Below, one piece after another: positions 35,243 through 44,651 of a stretch of DNA of 64,000 nucleotides. Both the position numbers and the translations under genes were made by a program. Numbering within the stretch: position 1 is the stretch's first letter; every line of letters begins with the position of its first letter. The notes under the pieces were generated by a model, which worked only from the letters and a program-made list of their open reading frames with translations, had not been told where the DNA came from and searched no databases. Source of the stretch: Nocardioides cynanchi (GTDB taxonomy: Bacteria > Actinomycetota > Actinomycetes > Propionibacteriales > Nocardioidaceae). Where the stretch lies: positions 2,542,001 to 2,606,000 of the forward strand of contig NZ_CP044344.1 of the NCBI RefSeq assembly GCF_008761635.1, read 5' to 3'.

Positions 35243-35925
35243 CGGGAGCTCCTGCTCAGGACCTCCGTGGTCGGGACGGCGGTGACCACCGCGAGGTTCT
35301 GGTAGCCGCCTCGGGCCGCGTCGTAGGGGCCGGCGCAGGTCACGAGCACCAGCCGCCGGTCGCCCCGCGCCGAGAAGAGGTGGTGACGCCGGGCGAGCGT
35401 CCGGCGCGGCACGAGCCGCAGGGAGGTGACGGCGAATGCCTGGCTCAGGTGGCGGGACGCGAGCACGATGCGCTGGCCGGCGCGCGCGGAGAGCAGGGTG
35501 GCATACGGGCCGAGGCCCTGGGTGGTGGAGTCGACGTGCGCGGCCAGCAGCGTCACGCCGAACGGGTCGCCGAGCCGTGACCCACCCCGCCACCAACCGG
35601 CCTCTCGGATGTCGTCGGGTACGGCGAGCGCTCCGTCGCCGGTGGTGCCCGCCGGCCGGATCGGGACCACGGTGCCGTCGGGGAGCCGGCTGGCGGTCGG
35701 GCGCTCCGGTGCCGGCGCACCGGTACGCCGCGCCGGAACGGCGGCCAGGGTCGTCACCGTGCGTCCGGGTTCCGCCGTGCGGCGGTTCGGCGCGGCGACG
35801 TGGGCCTCACCCTGCCCCGACCACACCCCGGTGAGGACACCGACCGTGAGCCCGGCGACCAGGCTCGCGGCGATCATCAGGACGCCGATCGACGGCCGTC
35901 GGCGTCCCTGTCCGAGATGGGTCAT
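35239..35925 (-). CDS. Class F sortase
   Basis: 228-residue transpeptidase-like protein: N-terminal signal anchor (about 12-35), linker, then sortase barrel. Catalytic His130 (LLAAHVDS) and Cys197 (VTCAG) are clear. The residue 12 after the Cys, usually Arg in related enzymes (YRDN-type motif), is Gln209 (GGYQNLAVV); Arg205 is nearby and could substitute. It sits between the DUF4397 gene (6 nt upstream) and a membrane protein (4-bp overlap), a typical small sortase operon. Confidence 0.82.
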   Translation of the reverse strand: MTHLGQGRRRPSIGVLMIAASLVAGLTVGVLTGVWSGQGEAHVAAPNRRTAEPGRTVTTLAAVPARRTGAPAPERPTASRLPDGTVVPIRPAGTTGDGALAVPDDIREAGWWRGGSRLGDPFGVTLLAAHVDSTTQGLGPYATLLSARAGQRIVLASRHLSQAFAVTSLRLVPRRTLARRHHLFSARGDRRLVLVTCAGPYDAARGGYQNLAVVTAVPTTEVLSRSSR

Positions 35926-35931
35926 CGCAGC

Positions 35932-36837
35932 TCAGCGTCGTCTGAGGGGGCGCCGCCCCGACCCTCGTCGTGCCGTGAGCACCATCGCCAGCCCGACGAG
36001 CACCGCGACCATCGTCGTCGCCATGGGTCGGAGCGAGGGCGACGTCGCAGCGGTCGCGCCACTCGACGTGGGAGTCACCGAGAAGGGCCGGACCGGGAGG
36101 TCCGCAGCGAGACCGGCGGTCCCGGTGTCGATGCTCGCCGGGGCGACGGCGCCGTTCGAGCCGAGCCCGGTCTTGTGCACGATCACGTTCATCGAGTGGG
36201 TCCGGGGGTTTCCGACGGCGTACACCATGGTCACGGTGCCCGCTTCGAGGCTCACCCGCAGCGGCCCCAGGATGGGGGGTGAGTCCTGCCCGGCCGGCAG
36301 GAGAGCGACCGAGTGCGCGCCGGCGGCGACCTCCGCCGTGGCGTACTCACCGTTGGCGATGTCGTGGAACACCACCGCGCCGTCGACGCGGACGTCGGCC
36401 GGCGCCACCGTGGCGGTGTGGGCGATCAGGACCCGAGCCTTGCCGGGCGGAATCGGCCCCATCGGCGTGCGGTAGGTGTTGACGACCGGGCTCCCGTCGA
36501 CCTGGGCGGGCAGATGCACGACCACGTCGCTGCTCGACCCTGGGGCGACATCGACAGTGGTGACCAAGCGGGTGGTGCCGTGCGAGAACTCGACCTGGTG
36601 TGCACCGGGTGCCACCGGGATCGGTCCGAGGACTGCTCCCGTGGTCGTGCCGCGTTCCACGACCCTGCCGTCGATCGCGATGTCGAGATCCTGCTGCGGC
36701 AGGGCCTGGACCAGGACCAGCCGACCGGCGGGTGCGCTCGTGGACGACGAGGCGGCGACGACCGGTGCCGCTGCTGTGCCGGACAGGGTGATGGCGGCGA
36801 GGACGGACGCACCCGCCACCCGGATCAGCGCTGACAT
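35932..36837 (-). CDS. DUF4397 domain secreted protein with C-terminal membrane anchor
   Basis: 301 residues. Signal peptide about 1-34 (VAGASVLAAITLSG... AVVAA-like cleavage), two DUF4397-type beta domains (about 40-245; ALPQQDLDIAIDG, IANGEYATAEVAAGAHSVALLPAG), a Ser/Thr/Pro linker, then a membrane helix (about 272-290, MVAVLVGLAMVL) and a basic tail ending RRPLRRR. This is the layout of a cell-wall sorting signal, but no LPxTG or LAxTG is present before the helix. It is first in the operon with the class F sortase, so it may be its substrate by a divergent motif. Confidence 0.82.
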   Translation of the reverse strand: MSALIRVAGASVLAAITLSGTAAAPVVAASSSTSAPAGRLVLVQALPQQDLDIAIDGRVVERGTTTGAVLGPIPVAPGAHQVEFSHGTTRLVTTVDVAPGSSSDVVVHLPAQVDGSPVVNTYRTPMGPIPPGKARVLIAHTATVAPADVRVDGAVVFHDIANGEYATAEVAAGAHSVALLPAGQDSPPILGPLRVSLEAGTVTMVYAVGNPRTHSMNVIVHKTGLGSNGAVAPASIDTGTAGLAADLPVRPFSVTPTSSGATAATSPSLRPMATTMVAVLVGLAMVLTARRGSGRRPLRRR

Positions 36838-37032
36838 CAGGCATCCCCCGAAGGCTGCCGGTGGGGCCCCCGTTGGCACCCACCCCCGACGACGGGAACA
36901 TGCCCCCTTCAGGACGGTCAAGGCTCGTGCGAGCGAATCACCGGGATTGGTGAGGGCTCCGGGTCCGTCCGCCATGGTCGGTGACGTGCCGAGGACAGGG
37001 CTGGTTCGCTGCCGGGCGAGTACCGTCGAGGT

Positions 37033-37641
37033 ATGTCCTCCACCCCGATCGTCGTCAACGAAGCCCTTCCCGAGTCCGGCGAGGCATGGCGCGATGCTGC
37101 GGAGGTGGGGATCGAGGAGTCACGCGACGCGTGGGCCGAGGCGGCCCGCCCGATCCTGATCGAGGTGGCCAGGCACTACCAGCAGGTGATCACCTACAAG
37201 GACCTCGCGACGCAGGCGCAACGAGTGACCGGGGTGCGCAGCACGCAGCAGATGCACTACTGGATCGGCGACGTGCTCAAGCGGGTCTCCACCGACTCCT
37301 TCGGCCGCGGCGAGCCCCTCCTGTCCGCACTCTGCGTGAGCTCCGACGGCAGCGTGGGCGAGCGCTACGCCGCTGCGGTCGCAGCGACCACGGGCGACCT
37401 GACCGACGACAGCGCCGGCGACGGTGACGACCACGCCGCCCTGCAGCGGCTCGCCTGCTACCGCCACTTCAAAGCGGCGGACCTGCCGGCCGACGGAGGG
37501 TCCCCCGCGCTGACCCCCCAGCTCACAGCGCGCCGCGCTCGGGCCAAGAAGGTCAGGCTGGCCGAGGCTCCGATCGACGTGTGCCCGAAGTGCCACACCC
37601 AGCTCCCGGCGACCAAGGTCTGCGACAACTACTGCACCTGA
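37033..37641 (+). CDS. Unknown protein with C-terminal zinc ribbon
   Basis: 202 residues. The N-terminal half has a conserved-looking segment ITYKDLATQAQR ... MHYWIGDVLKRVS ... GEPLLSALCVSSDGSVGERY (about 50-115); the C terminus ends with VCPKCHTQLPATKVCDNYC, four cysteines in CxxC-x11-C-x3-C spacing (185, 188, 196, 200 approximately) that probably bind zinc. No named family recognised. ATG at 37033; the gene stands alone, diverging from the DUF4397 operon across 195 nt in which I see no further gene. Confidence 0.7.
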   Translation: MSSTPIVVNEALPESGEAWRDAAEVGIEESRDAWAEAARPILIEVARHYQQVITYKDLATQAQRVTGVRSTQQMHYWIGDVLKRVSTDSFGRGEPLLSALCVSSDGSVGERYAAAVAATTGDLTDDSAGDGDDHAALQRLACYRHFKAADLPADGGSPALTPQLTARRARAKKVRLAEAPIDVCPKCHTQLPATKVCDNYCT

Positions 37642-37674
37642 TCCGCGCGCGGTGGCGAATCGCGACCGGCAGCG

Positions 37675-38667
37675 TCAGGAAGCCGTCTCGAGCACCTGCG
37701 GCTTCATCGCCGGGACCGTCGAGGCACCCGAGGCGGGGGTCAGCCAGACGCGGACACCCTCCTCGAGGCCCAGGGACCGAGCGTGGGCCCGGGTGGTGAC
37801 CACCGAGACCTCCTGGCCGTCCTCGGTGCCCGCTACCAGGCGCACCTCGAAGCCGACCCGGGTGTAGCGCAGGATGTCGGCGGCGGTGCTGCCGGCCAGG
37901 TCGGGCGTCAGCGCGATCTCGATGTCGTGGGGACGCAGCCGGGTCTGACCGAGCTGGGTGACCTCACCCAGGAAGCCCATCACGAAGTCGTTGGCCGGCG
38001 CGTCGTACAGCTGGTCGGGGCTGCCGACCTGCTCGATCCGGCCGTCGTTGATCACCACGATCTCGTCGGCGACCTCCAGGGCCTCCTCCTGGTCGTGGGT
38101 CACGAAGACGGTGGTGACCGGCACCTCGTCGTGCAGCCGTCGCAGCCACTCGCGCAGCTCCTTGCGGACCTTGGCGTCGAGCGCGCCGAACGGCTCGTCG
38201 AGGAGGAGCACCTTCGGCTGGATCGCCAGCGCACGGGCCAGGGCCATCCGCTGGCGCTGACCGCCGGACAGCTGCGCGGGCAGGCGCTCGGCGAACTGCG
38301 AGAGGTGGACCAGCTTGAGGAGCTCGTCGACCCGCTCGGCGATCTCGGCCTTGGGCCGGTTGCGGATCTCCAGGCCGAAGGCGACGTTCTTGGCGACGGT
38401 CATGTGCTTGAAGACCGCGTAGTGCTGGAAGACGAAGCCGACGTTGCGCTTCTGCGGCGCGGTGCGGGTCGCGTCGACGCCCTCGATCGTGATCGTGCCG
38501 GTGTCGGCGCGCTCCAGACCGGCGATGATCCGCAGCAGGGTCGACTTGCCGCCACCGGAGGGCCCGAGCAGGGCGGTGAGCTGGCCGGTGGGCAAGGAGA
38601 CGGTCACGTCGTCGAGGGCGACGAAGTCACCGAACTTCTTGTTGATGTGGGAGATGTCGATGCTCAT
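37675..38667 (-). CDS. cysA: Sulfate/thiosulfate ABC importer ATP-binding protein
   Basis: 330 residues: Walker [10 protein letters not shown] (about 36-44), Q-loop [13 protein letters not shown], signature [15 protein letters not shown], Walker [12 protein letters not shown], switch [13 protein letters not shown], then a short TOBE-like C-terminal domain (RPHDIEIAL). The order sbp-cysT-cysW-cysA on one strand with 4-8 bp overlaps identifies it as the sulfate system. It overlaps cysW by 4 bp. Confidence 0.93.
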   Translation of the reverse strand: MSIDISHINKKFGDFVALDDVTVSLPTGQLTALLGPSGGGKSTLLRIIAGLERADTGTITIEGVDATRTAPQKRNVGFVFQHYAVFKHMTVAKNVAFGLEIRNRPKAEIAERVDELLKLVHLSQFAERLPAQLSGGQRQRMALARALAIQPKVLLLDEPFGALDAKVRKELREWLRRLHDEVPVTTVFVTHDQEEALEVADEIVVINDGRIEQVGSPDQLYDAPANDFVMGFLGEVTQLGQTRLRPHDIEIALTPDLAGSTAADILRYTRVGFEVRLVAGTEDGQEVSVVTTRAHARSLGLEEGVRVWLTPASGASTVPAMKPQVLETAS

Positions 38668-39476
38668 TCGGAAGACTCCTTGGGGCGCAGCAGAGAGACG
38701 AGGACGATGCACAGAACGGCGAGCAGCACGAGGACGAAGGAGATCGCGTAGGCCTCGCCCTGGGAGAAGTTGTTGTACTCCTGCTCGACCGCCTGGGAGG
38801 CGGTCTGGGTCTGTCCGATCAGGTTCCCCGAGACGATCTTGACCGCTCCGAACTCGCCGAGCGACCGCGCCAACGTCAGGACGACGCCGTACACGATGGC
38901 CCACTTGATGGCGGGCAGGGTGATCCGGCGCAGGGTCTGGAAGGCGTTGGCGCCCAGGCTGGTGGCAGCCTGCTCTTGGTCGTCGCCGATCTCGGTGAGC
39001 ACCGGGACGACCTCGCGAACGACCAGGGGGAGCGAGACGAAGCAGGTGGCCATGATCATGCCCGGGCTGCTGAAGATCACCTGGATGCCGTGGGCCTCCA
39101 GGGTCGGCCCGAACCACCCGGTCCGGCCGTTGTAGACCAGCAGCAGGGCGAGACCGATCACGACCGGGGACACGGCCATCGGCAGGTCGATCAGTGCCGA
39201 GAGGGCACGTTTGCCCGGGAACTCGTAGCGCACGAGGAGCAGCGCCATCCCGACCCCGAAGACGGTGTTGATCGCGACCGCCCAGAGCGACACCTCGATC
39301 GTCACGATCATGGCGTGGACGACGTCGGGATCGGAGAACGCGGCCTGGAAGTTGCCGAGGCCATCGGAGAAGGCGTTCTGGACCAGCGTGATCATGGGCC
39401 AGCCCACGAGCAGGAACACGTAGGAGATCACCACCAGGCGCAGGGCCCACTTGGCGGGGGTCGAGAGCTCAACCAC
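38664..39476 (-). CDS. cysW: Sulfate ABC importer permease CysW
   Basis: 270-residue inner-membrane permease with six helices. The EAA loop is [21 protein letters not shown] and the family block [19 protein letters not shown] is present; [17 protein letters not shown] is the CysW/CysT signature. GTG start overlaps cysT by 8 bp. Confidence 0.93.
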   Translation of the reverse strand: MVELSTPAKWALRLVVISYVFLLVGWPMITLVQNAFSDGLGNFQAAFSDPDVVHAMIVTIEVSLWAVAINTVFGVGMALLLVRYEFPGKRALSALIDLPMAVSPVVIGLALLLVYNGRTGWFGPTLEAHGIQVIFSSPGMIMATCFVSLPLVVREVVPVLTEIGDDQEQAATSLGANAFQTLRRITLPAIKWAIVYGVVLTLARSLGEFGAVKIVSGNLIGQTQTASQAVEQEYNNFSQGEAYAISFVLVLLAVLCIVLVSLLRPKESSE

Positions 39477-40317
39477 GGCGGGCCACCCTTCGTTGGATGA
39501 TGTCGAGGGCGACGATCACGAACAGTGCGACCGCGAGCATGATCGTGGCCAGCGCGGCCGCACCGGTCTGGTCACCCCCCTCGACGAAGCTGTAGACCCG
39601 TACCGAGACGACCTCGGTCTTGTAGGGCAGCATGCCGCTGAGCAGCACCAGAGAGCCGTACTCCGAGATCGCCCGGGCGAACGACAGGGCGGCCCCGGCC
39701 GCGATCGCGGGGACCAGCGAGGGCAGCACGAGCCGACGCAGGATGGTGCCCCGGTTCGCCCCGAGCGAGGCCGCCGCCTCCTCGACATCTGTGTCGAGCT
39801 CGGCCAGCACCGGCTGGACCGTGCGCACGATGAACGGCAAGGTGACGAACGCCAGGGCCAGGGTGACCGAGGTCCGCTGGTTGGCGACGTTGATCCCGAG
39901 CGGGCTCTTCGGGCCGTAGAGGCCGAGCAGCACCAGCCCTGCCACGATGGTGGGCATCGCGAACGGGATGTCGATCAGGACGTCGAGGACCCCGCGTCCC
40001 CAGAACCGGTCGCGCACCAGCACCCAGGCGATCAAGGTCCCCATCACGACGTTGACCAGGGTGACCAGGAGGGACTGCGTGACGGTCAGCCTGATCGCGG
40101 CCCAGGTCTGGGGGTTCTTCAGGGTGTCGATGTAGCCCTGCCAACCGTCCTGACCCGCTGTGACCACGATCGCGGCGAGCGGGATCAGGACGAGGAGGCT
40201 GAACCAGATCATGGCCACCCCGAGCCCGACGGAGGAGCCCCGGGTCAGGGTCGAGTGGACACCCGGTCGGCCGCGCCCGACCGACCGGGTGTCCTGTCCG
40301 AGGACGGCAGTCGACAT
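39469..40317 (-). CDS. cysT: Sulfate ABC importer permease CysT
   Basis: 282 residues. A short basic tail precedes the first helix (about 33-55); six helices follow. Family marks are IDIPFAMPTIVAGLVLL, the EAA loop EEAAASLGANRGTILRRLVLP and ARAISEYGSLVLLSG. It pairs with CysW in the membrane. It starts 3 nt after the sbp stop. Confidence 0.93.
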   Translation of the reverse strand: MSTAVLGQDTRSVGRGRPGVHSTLTRGSSVGLGVAMIWFSLLVLIPLAAIVVTAGQDGWQGYIDTLKNPQTWAAIRLTVTQSLLVTLVNVVMGTLIAWVLVRDRFWGRGVLDVLIDIPFAMPTIVAGLVLLGLYGPKSPLGINVANQRTSVTLALAFVTLPFIVRTVQPVLAELDTDVEEAAASLGANRGTILRRLVLPSLVPAIAAGAALSFARAISEYGSLVLLSGMLPYKTEVVSVRVYSFVEGGDQTGAAALATIMLAVALFVIVALDIIQRRVARRG

Positions 40318-40320
40318 GTG

Positions 40321-41343
40321 TCAGCTGCCGACGTGGAGGCCGGCGATCATCTTGGTGATGATGCCGTTCGTCTCGTCGAAGAACTTCGTGTTGGCGGTGT
40401 CCCAGCCACCGAAGGTCTTGTCGATCGTGTACTGCGTCTTGACCGCGGGGAACGGGTTGCTCGGGTCGTTCGCACCCGGCACGTCCACGTTGATCCCGCT
40501 GATGACCGGGCGGAAGCCGGCCTTGGCGTAGTCGGTCTGCCCCGGGGTGCTCAGCTGGAACTTCAGGAAGGCCTTGGCGGCCGTCGAGGCGTCCTTGGTC
40601 AGTGCGACGGGGTTCTGGATCAGCAGGGTGTCGTCGGGGACGATGTAGTCGACGTCGTCGCCGGCGGCGCGGGCCGCGATCGAGTCGTTCTCGTAGGCGA
40701 GCAGGACGTCGCCGTTGCCCGCGACGAAGGAAGCGAGAGCGTCGCTGCCGCTGCCCGGCAGAGCGACCACGTTGTGGAGCAGCTTGTCCACGAACGCCTG
40801 CGCCTGGGCGTCGGTGCCGCCCTGGCCGCTGACATGGGCCCACGCCGCCAGGATGTTCCACTTCGCCGAGCCGGACGAGGCGGGGTTCGGCGTGACGATC
40901 TTGACACCGGGCTTGGTCAGGTCGTCCCAGCTCTTGATGCCGAGCGGGTTGCCCTTGCGAACCAGGAACACGACCTCGGAGTCGGTCAGGATCCCCTGCG
41001 TCGGGGTCTGGTTCCACGAGGAGTCGATCAGGCCGGCATCGACGATCTTCGAGACGTCGGGCTCCAGGGAGAGATGCACCTCGTCGGTCGGCAGGCCACC
41101 GATCACCGCGCGCGACTGGTCGCCGGAGGCGCCGTAGGACGTGGTGAAGGAGACGCCCTTGCCGGCGGCGGTCTTCTTGAAGTCGGCGATCACCGGCTCG
41201 TTGGCGGTCTTGAGGACCGAGAAGCCGACGACGCTGACCTTGTCGGAGCTGGAAGAGCCGCTGGAGGAGCCGCATCCGGACAGCAGGGCCGGGACGATCG
41301 TGGCTGCGGCAACGATCGTCGCCAGCCTGATCCGCTTGGTCAT
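40321..41343 (-). CDS. sbp: Sulfate-binding lipoprotein
   Basis: 340 residues. Lipoprotein signal with lipobox LLSGC, Cys24, then a Ser/Gly linker. The mature protein shows the sulfate-binding family blocks YGASGDQSRAVIGGLPTDEVHLSL, VRKGNPLGIKSWDDL, TPNPASSGSAKWN and VALPGSGSDA. First gene of the sulfate importer operon; upstream is an A/T-rich stretch with direct repeats that is likely its regulatory site. The ATG at 41343 is followed by a normal signal peptide, so the longer open frame upstream was rejected. Confidence 0.93.
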   Translation of the reverse strand: MTKRIRLATIVAAATIVPALLSGCGSSSGSSSSDKVSVVGFSVLKTANEPVIADFKKTAAGKGVSFTTSYGASGDQSRAVIGGLPTDEVHLSLEPDVSKIVDAGLIDSSWNQTPTQGILTDSEVVFLVRKGNPLGIKSWDDLTKPGVKIVTPNPASSGSAKWNILAAWAHVSGQGGTDAQAQAFVDKLLHNVVALPGSGSDALASFVAGNGDVLLAYENDSIAARAAGDDVDYIVPDDTLLIQNPVALTKDASTAAKAFLKFQLSTPGQTDYAKAGFRPVISGINVDVPGANDPSNPFPAVKTQYTIDKTFGGWDTANTKFFDETNGIITKMIAGLHVGS

Positions 41344-41370
41344 GTGAGTCTCTACCTTCGTTCTCGGGTG

Positions 41371-41392
41371 GTAAGTAAACGTAAGTAACGTT
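41371..41392. promoter_or_regulatory. A/T-rich direct repeats and small palindrome upstream of sbp
   Basis: Two copies of GTAAGTAA at 41371 and 41381, exactly 10 bp apart (one helical turn), overlapping a palindrome AACGT-AAGTA-ACGTT at 41378-41392. The stretch is far more A/T-rich than its surroundings and lies 28-49 bp upstream of the sbp start. Probable binding site of a sulfur regulator or a promoter element; the protein is unknown. Confidence 0.5.
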
Positions 41393-41611
41393 GTTTGGTA
41401 GAGATTAGCACCCGATGCCGCGGATTGCGCATCCACGTCTCGCCCACGGCGCCTGCGGGGTCCGCCCGCGTGGGCAGACTCACTGTCCAGATGCGCGGAT
41501 CGGCTCGGTGCGCCCCCGGGACCGGACTATCGTGGGGGAGTTGCGCCGTCTCCCGGACCGGGCCGGGAAATCCTGGCGCGAGACGACCGGGTCACAGAAG
41601 GAAGTGCAGCG

Positions 41612-43555
41612 TTGAGCAAGCAGGTCAAGCGGCTCGACCGCGTGATCATCCGGTTCGCAGGCGACTCCGGCGACGGCATGCAGCTGACCGGGGACCGGTT
41701 CACCCAGGAGTCCGCGTCGTACGGCAACGACCTGTCGACGCTACCCAACTTCCCGGCCGAGATCCGGGCCCCGCAAGGCACCCTGCCCGGCGTGTCGTCG
41801 TTCCAGGTCCACTTCGCCGACCACGACATCCTGACCCCGGGCGATGCCCCGGACGTGCTGGTGGCGATGAACCCCGCAGCGTTGCGGGCCAACCTCGCCG
41901 ACCTGCCCAAGGGCGCGACGATCGTGGTCGACACCCACGACTTCACGGCCCGCAACCTCGCCAAGGCCGGGTACGCCGCCAACCCGCTCGAGGACGACAG
42001 CCTCGGCGAGTACGCCGTCCACCCTGTCGACCTGACCGGCATGACCGTCGAGGCGGTCAAGGAGTTCGGGCTCTCGCGCAAGGACGCCGCCCGCGCCAAG
42101 AACATGTTCGCGCTCGGCCTGCTGTCGTGGCTCTACGGCCGTCCGACCGAGTCGACCGTGGCGTTCCTCCAGAAGCGCTTCGCCAAGGTGCCTGACATCC
42201 GCGACGCCAACGTCCGGGCCTACCACGCCGGCTGGAACTTCGGTGAGACCACCGAGACCTTCGCGGTGTCCTACGAGATCAAGCCGGCGCCGATGGCGAC
42301 GGGCACCTACCGCAACATCACCGGCAACCTGGCCCTGGCCTACGGGCTGATCGCCGGAGGCGTGCAGTCGGGGCTGCCGATCTTCCTCGGCTCCTACCCG
42401 ATCACCCCCGCCTCCGACATCCTGCACGAGCTCAGCAAGCACAAGTCGTTCGGCGTCACGACCTTCCAGGCCGAGGACGAGATCGCCGGCATCGGCGCCG
42501 CCCTCGGCGCGTCGTTCGCCGGCCGGCTCGGCGTGACCACCACGTCGGGGCCGGGCATCGCCCTGAAGTCCGAGACGATCGGTCTGGCCGTGATGATCGA
42601 GCTCCCGCTGCTGGTCATCGACGTCCAGCGGGGCGGGCCGTCGACCGGGCTGCCGACCAAGACCGAGCAGGCCGACCTGCTCCAGGCGATGTTCGGCCGC
42701 AACGGCGAGTCGCCGGTGCCGATCGTGGCGCCCCGCTCCCCCGGCGACTGCTTCGACGCGGCGCTGGAGGCGATCCGGATCGCGGTCACCTACCGCACGC
42801 CGGTGATGCTCCTGTCCGACGGGATGCTGGCCAACGGCTCCGAGCCGTGGCGCATCCCGGAGCTCTCCGAGCTGCCCGAGATCGACCCCGCCTTCGCCAC
42901 GACCACCAACCACGGCTCGGGTGACGAGTCGGAGTTCTGGCCGTACCTCCGCGACGAGCAGACGCTGGCCCGGCCGTGGGCGATCCCCGGCACGCCCGGA
43001 CTCGAGCACCGCATCGGCGGGCTGGAGAAGGGCGACGGGCACGGCAACATCAGCTACGACCCCGCCAACCACGACTTCATGGTCCGGACCCGCGCGGCGA
43101 AGGTGGAGCGGATCGCTGAGTCCCTGCCGCCGCTCGAGGTCGACGACCCCGGCGCCGCGGACGGCAGCCACGCGAAGGTCCTCGTCCTCGGCTGGGGCTC
43201 GACGTACGGTCCGATCGGCGCCGGCGTACGACGCGTGCGCAAGGCGGGCTACCACGTCGCGCAGGTGCACCTGCGCCACCTCAACCCCTTCCCCCGCGAC
43301 TTGGGCGAGATCCTGGCGCGCTACGACAAGGTGCTGATCCCCGAGATGAACCTCGGCCAGCTGGCACTGCTGATCCGCAGCCGCTACCTGGTCGACGCGG
43401 TCGGCTACAACCAGGTCAACGGGATGCCGCTGAAGGCGGCGGACCTCGCGGAGGCGATCGGCAACCTGGTGGCCGACGCCGAGGGGATCGAGGTGGACCT
43501 GACCGGGATCGGCACGGGACGGGTCGACACGATGGCTGGAGGAGACGAGCGATGA
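41612..43555 (+). CDS. korA: 2-oxoacid:ferredoxin oxidoreductase, alpha (gamma-alpha fused) subunit
   Basis: 647-residue fusion: N-terminal gamma domain (about 10-190, RFAGDSGDGMQLTGDRF) followed by the pyrimidine-binding alpha domain (PITPASDILHELSKH, FQAEDEIAGIGAALGASFAG, GGPSTGLPTKTEQADLLQAMFGRNGE, given by position about 250-360) and a C-terminal domain with LVLGWGSTYGP. With KorB it converts 2-oxoglutarate (or another 2-oxoacid) and CoA to the acyl-CoA, CO2 and reduced ferredoxin. TTG start preceded by GAAGGAAG. Overlaps korB by 4 bp (ATGA). Confidence 0.92.
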   Translation: MSKQVKRLDRVIIRFAGDSGDGMQLTGDRFTQESASYGNDLSTLPNFPAEIRAPQGTLPGVSSFQVHFADHDILTPGDAPDVLVAMNPAALRANLADLPKGATIVVDTHDFTARNLAKAGYAANPLEDDSLGEYAVHPVDLTGMTVEAVKEFGLSRKDAARAKNMFALGLLSWLYGRPTESTVAFLQKRFAKVPDIRDANVRAYHAGWNFGETTETFAVSYEIKPAPMATGTYRNITGNLALAYGLIAGGVQSGLPIFLGSYPITPASDILHELSKHKSFGVTTFQAEDEIAGIGAALGASFAGRLGVTTTSGPGIALKSETIGLAVMIELPLLVIDVQRGGPSTGLPTKTEQADLLQAMFGRNGESPVPIVAPRSPGDCFDAALEAIRIAVTYRTPVMLLSDGMLANGSEPWRIPELSELPEIDPAFATTTNHGSGDESEFWPYLRDEQTLARPWAIPGTPGLEHRIGGLEKGDGHGNISYDPANHDFMVRTRAAKVERIAESLPPLEVDDPGAADGSHAKVLVLGWGSTYGPIGAGVRRVRKAGYHVAQVHLRHLNPFPRDLGEILARYDKVLIPEMNLGQLALLIRSRYLVDAVGYNQVNGMPLKAADLAEAIGNLVADAEGIEVDLTGIGTGRVDTMAGGDER

Positions 43556-44649
43556 GCACGACGGATCTGGGTCTGCCCGAGATGCGCAGCGGCATCGAGC
43601 TGGTCCCGACCAACGACGCGAAGCAGACCGGCAAGGAGTACACCTCCGACCAGGAGGTGCGCTGGTGCCCGGGCTGTGGCGACTACGCCGTGCTGAAGGC
43701 GGTGCAGAGCTTCCTGCCCGACCTCGGCCTGCGCCGGGAGAACATCGTCTTCGTCTCGGGCATCGGCTGCTCCTCGAGGTTCCCCTACTACCTCGAGACC
43801 TACGGCATGCACTCCATCCACGGCCGCGCCCCGTCCATCGCCACCGGCATCGCCACGTCGCGCGAGGACCTGTCGGTCTGGGTGGTCACCGGTGACGGCG
43901 ACGCGCTCTCGATCGGCGGCAACCACCTGATCCACGCGCTGCGTCGCAACGTGAACATGACGATCCTGCTGTTCAACAACCGCATCTACGGCCTGACCAA
44001 GGGGCAGTACTCCCCCACCTCCGAGGAGGGCAAGGTCACCAAGTCGACCCCGATGGGCTCGGTCGACCACCCGTTCAACCCGGTGTCGCTGGCCTTGGGA
44101 GCGGAGGCGACGTTCGTGGCCCGCACCATCGACTCCGACCGCCGGCACCTCACCGGGGTGCTGTCCGCGGCCGCGGCCCACCGGGGCACGTCGCTGGTCG
44201 AGATCTACCAGAACTGCCCGATCTTCAACGACGGAGCGTTCGACGCGGTGAAGTCCCCGGAGACCCGTGACGACGCGATCATCCCGCTGGTGCACGGTGA
44301 GCCGATCCGCTTCGGCGCCGACGGCGGGCAGGGCCTGATCCGGGACCAGGCGACCGGCGGCGTCAAGGTGGTCAGCGTGGGCGACCAGCCCGACCAGGTC
44401 GACCCCGGCGACCTCCTGGTGCACGACGCCTACAGCCCGGACCCGACCACAGCGTTCGCGATCTCGCGGCTGACCGACGCCGGTCGCCTGCACCAGGCGC
44501 CGATCGGGATCTTCCGCCAGGTCTCCCGCCCGACGTACGACGACCGGGCGCGCGAGCAGGTCCACCAGGCGTCGGCGCACCTCACCGGCACCCCCACCGA
44601 GCGGCTGGCCGGCCTGATCGGTGGCGGCGACACCTGGACGGTCGCCTGA
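43552..44649 (+). CDS. korB: 2-oxoacid:ferredoxin oxidoreductase, beta subunit
   Basis: 365 residues. Cys residues for the [4Fe-4S] cluster in WCPGCGDY (about 38-45) and GIGCSS; the thiamine diphosphate site is GDGDALSIGGNH with NNRIYGLTKGQYSPTS. This matches mycobacterial KorB, which works with KorA as an anaerobic-type 2-oxoglutarate ferredoxin oxidoreductase in an aerobe. Translationally coupled to korA. No ferredoxin gene is adjacent. Confidence 0.93.
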   Translation: MSTTDLGLPEMRSGIELVPTNDAKQTGKEYTSDQEVRWCPGCGDYAVLKAVQSFLPDLGLRRENIVFVSGIGCSSRFPYYLETYGMHSIHGRAPSIATGIATSREDLSVWVVTGDGDALSIGGNHLIHALRRNVNMTILLFNNRIYGLTKGQYSPTSEEGKVTKSTPMGSVDHPFNPVSLALGAEATFVARTIDSDRRHLTGVLSAAAAHRGTSLVEIYQNCPIFNDGAFDAVKSPETRDDAIIPLVHGEPIRFGADGGQGLIRDQATGGVKVVSVGDQPDQVDPGDLLVHDAYSPDPTTAFAISRLTDAGRLHQAPIGIFRQVSRPTYDDRAREQVHQASAHLTGTPTERLAGLIGGGDTWTVA

Positions 44650-44651
44650 GC

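Noticed and set aside
36838..37032. Possible riboswitch in the gap upstream of the DUF4397 gene
   Set aside because: G-rich stretches are present but I cannot build a known riboswitch core from them.
37675..41343. Genes 37675-41343 considered as a molybdate or phosphate importer
   Set aside because: The binding protein has the sulfate-family blocks (GASGDQSRAV, TPNPASSGSAKWN) and the CysT/CysW/CysA order, which fit sulfate better.
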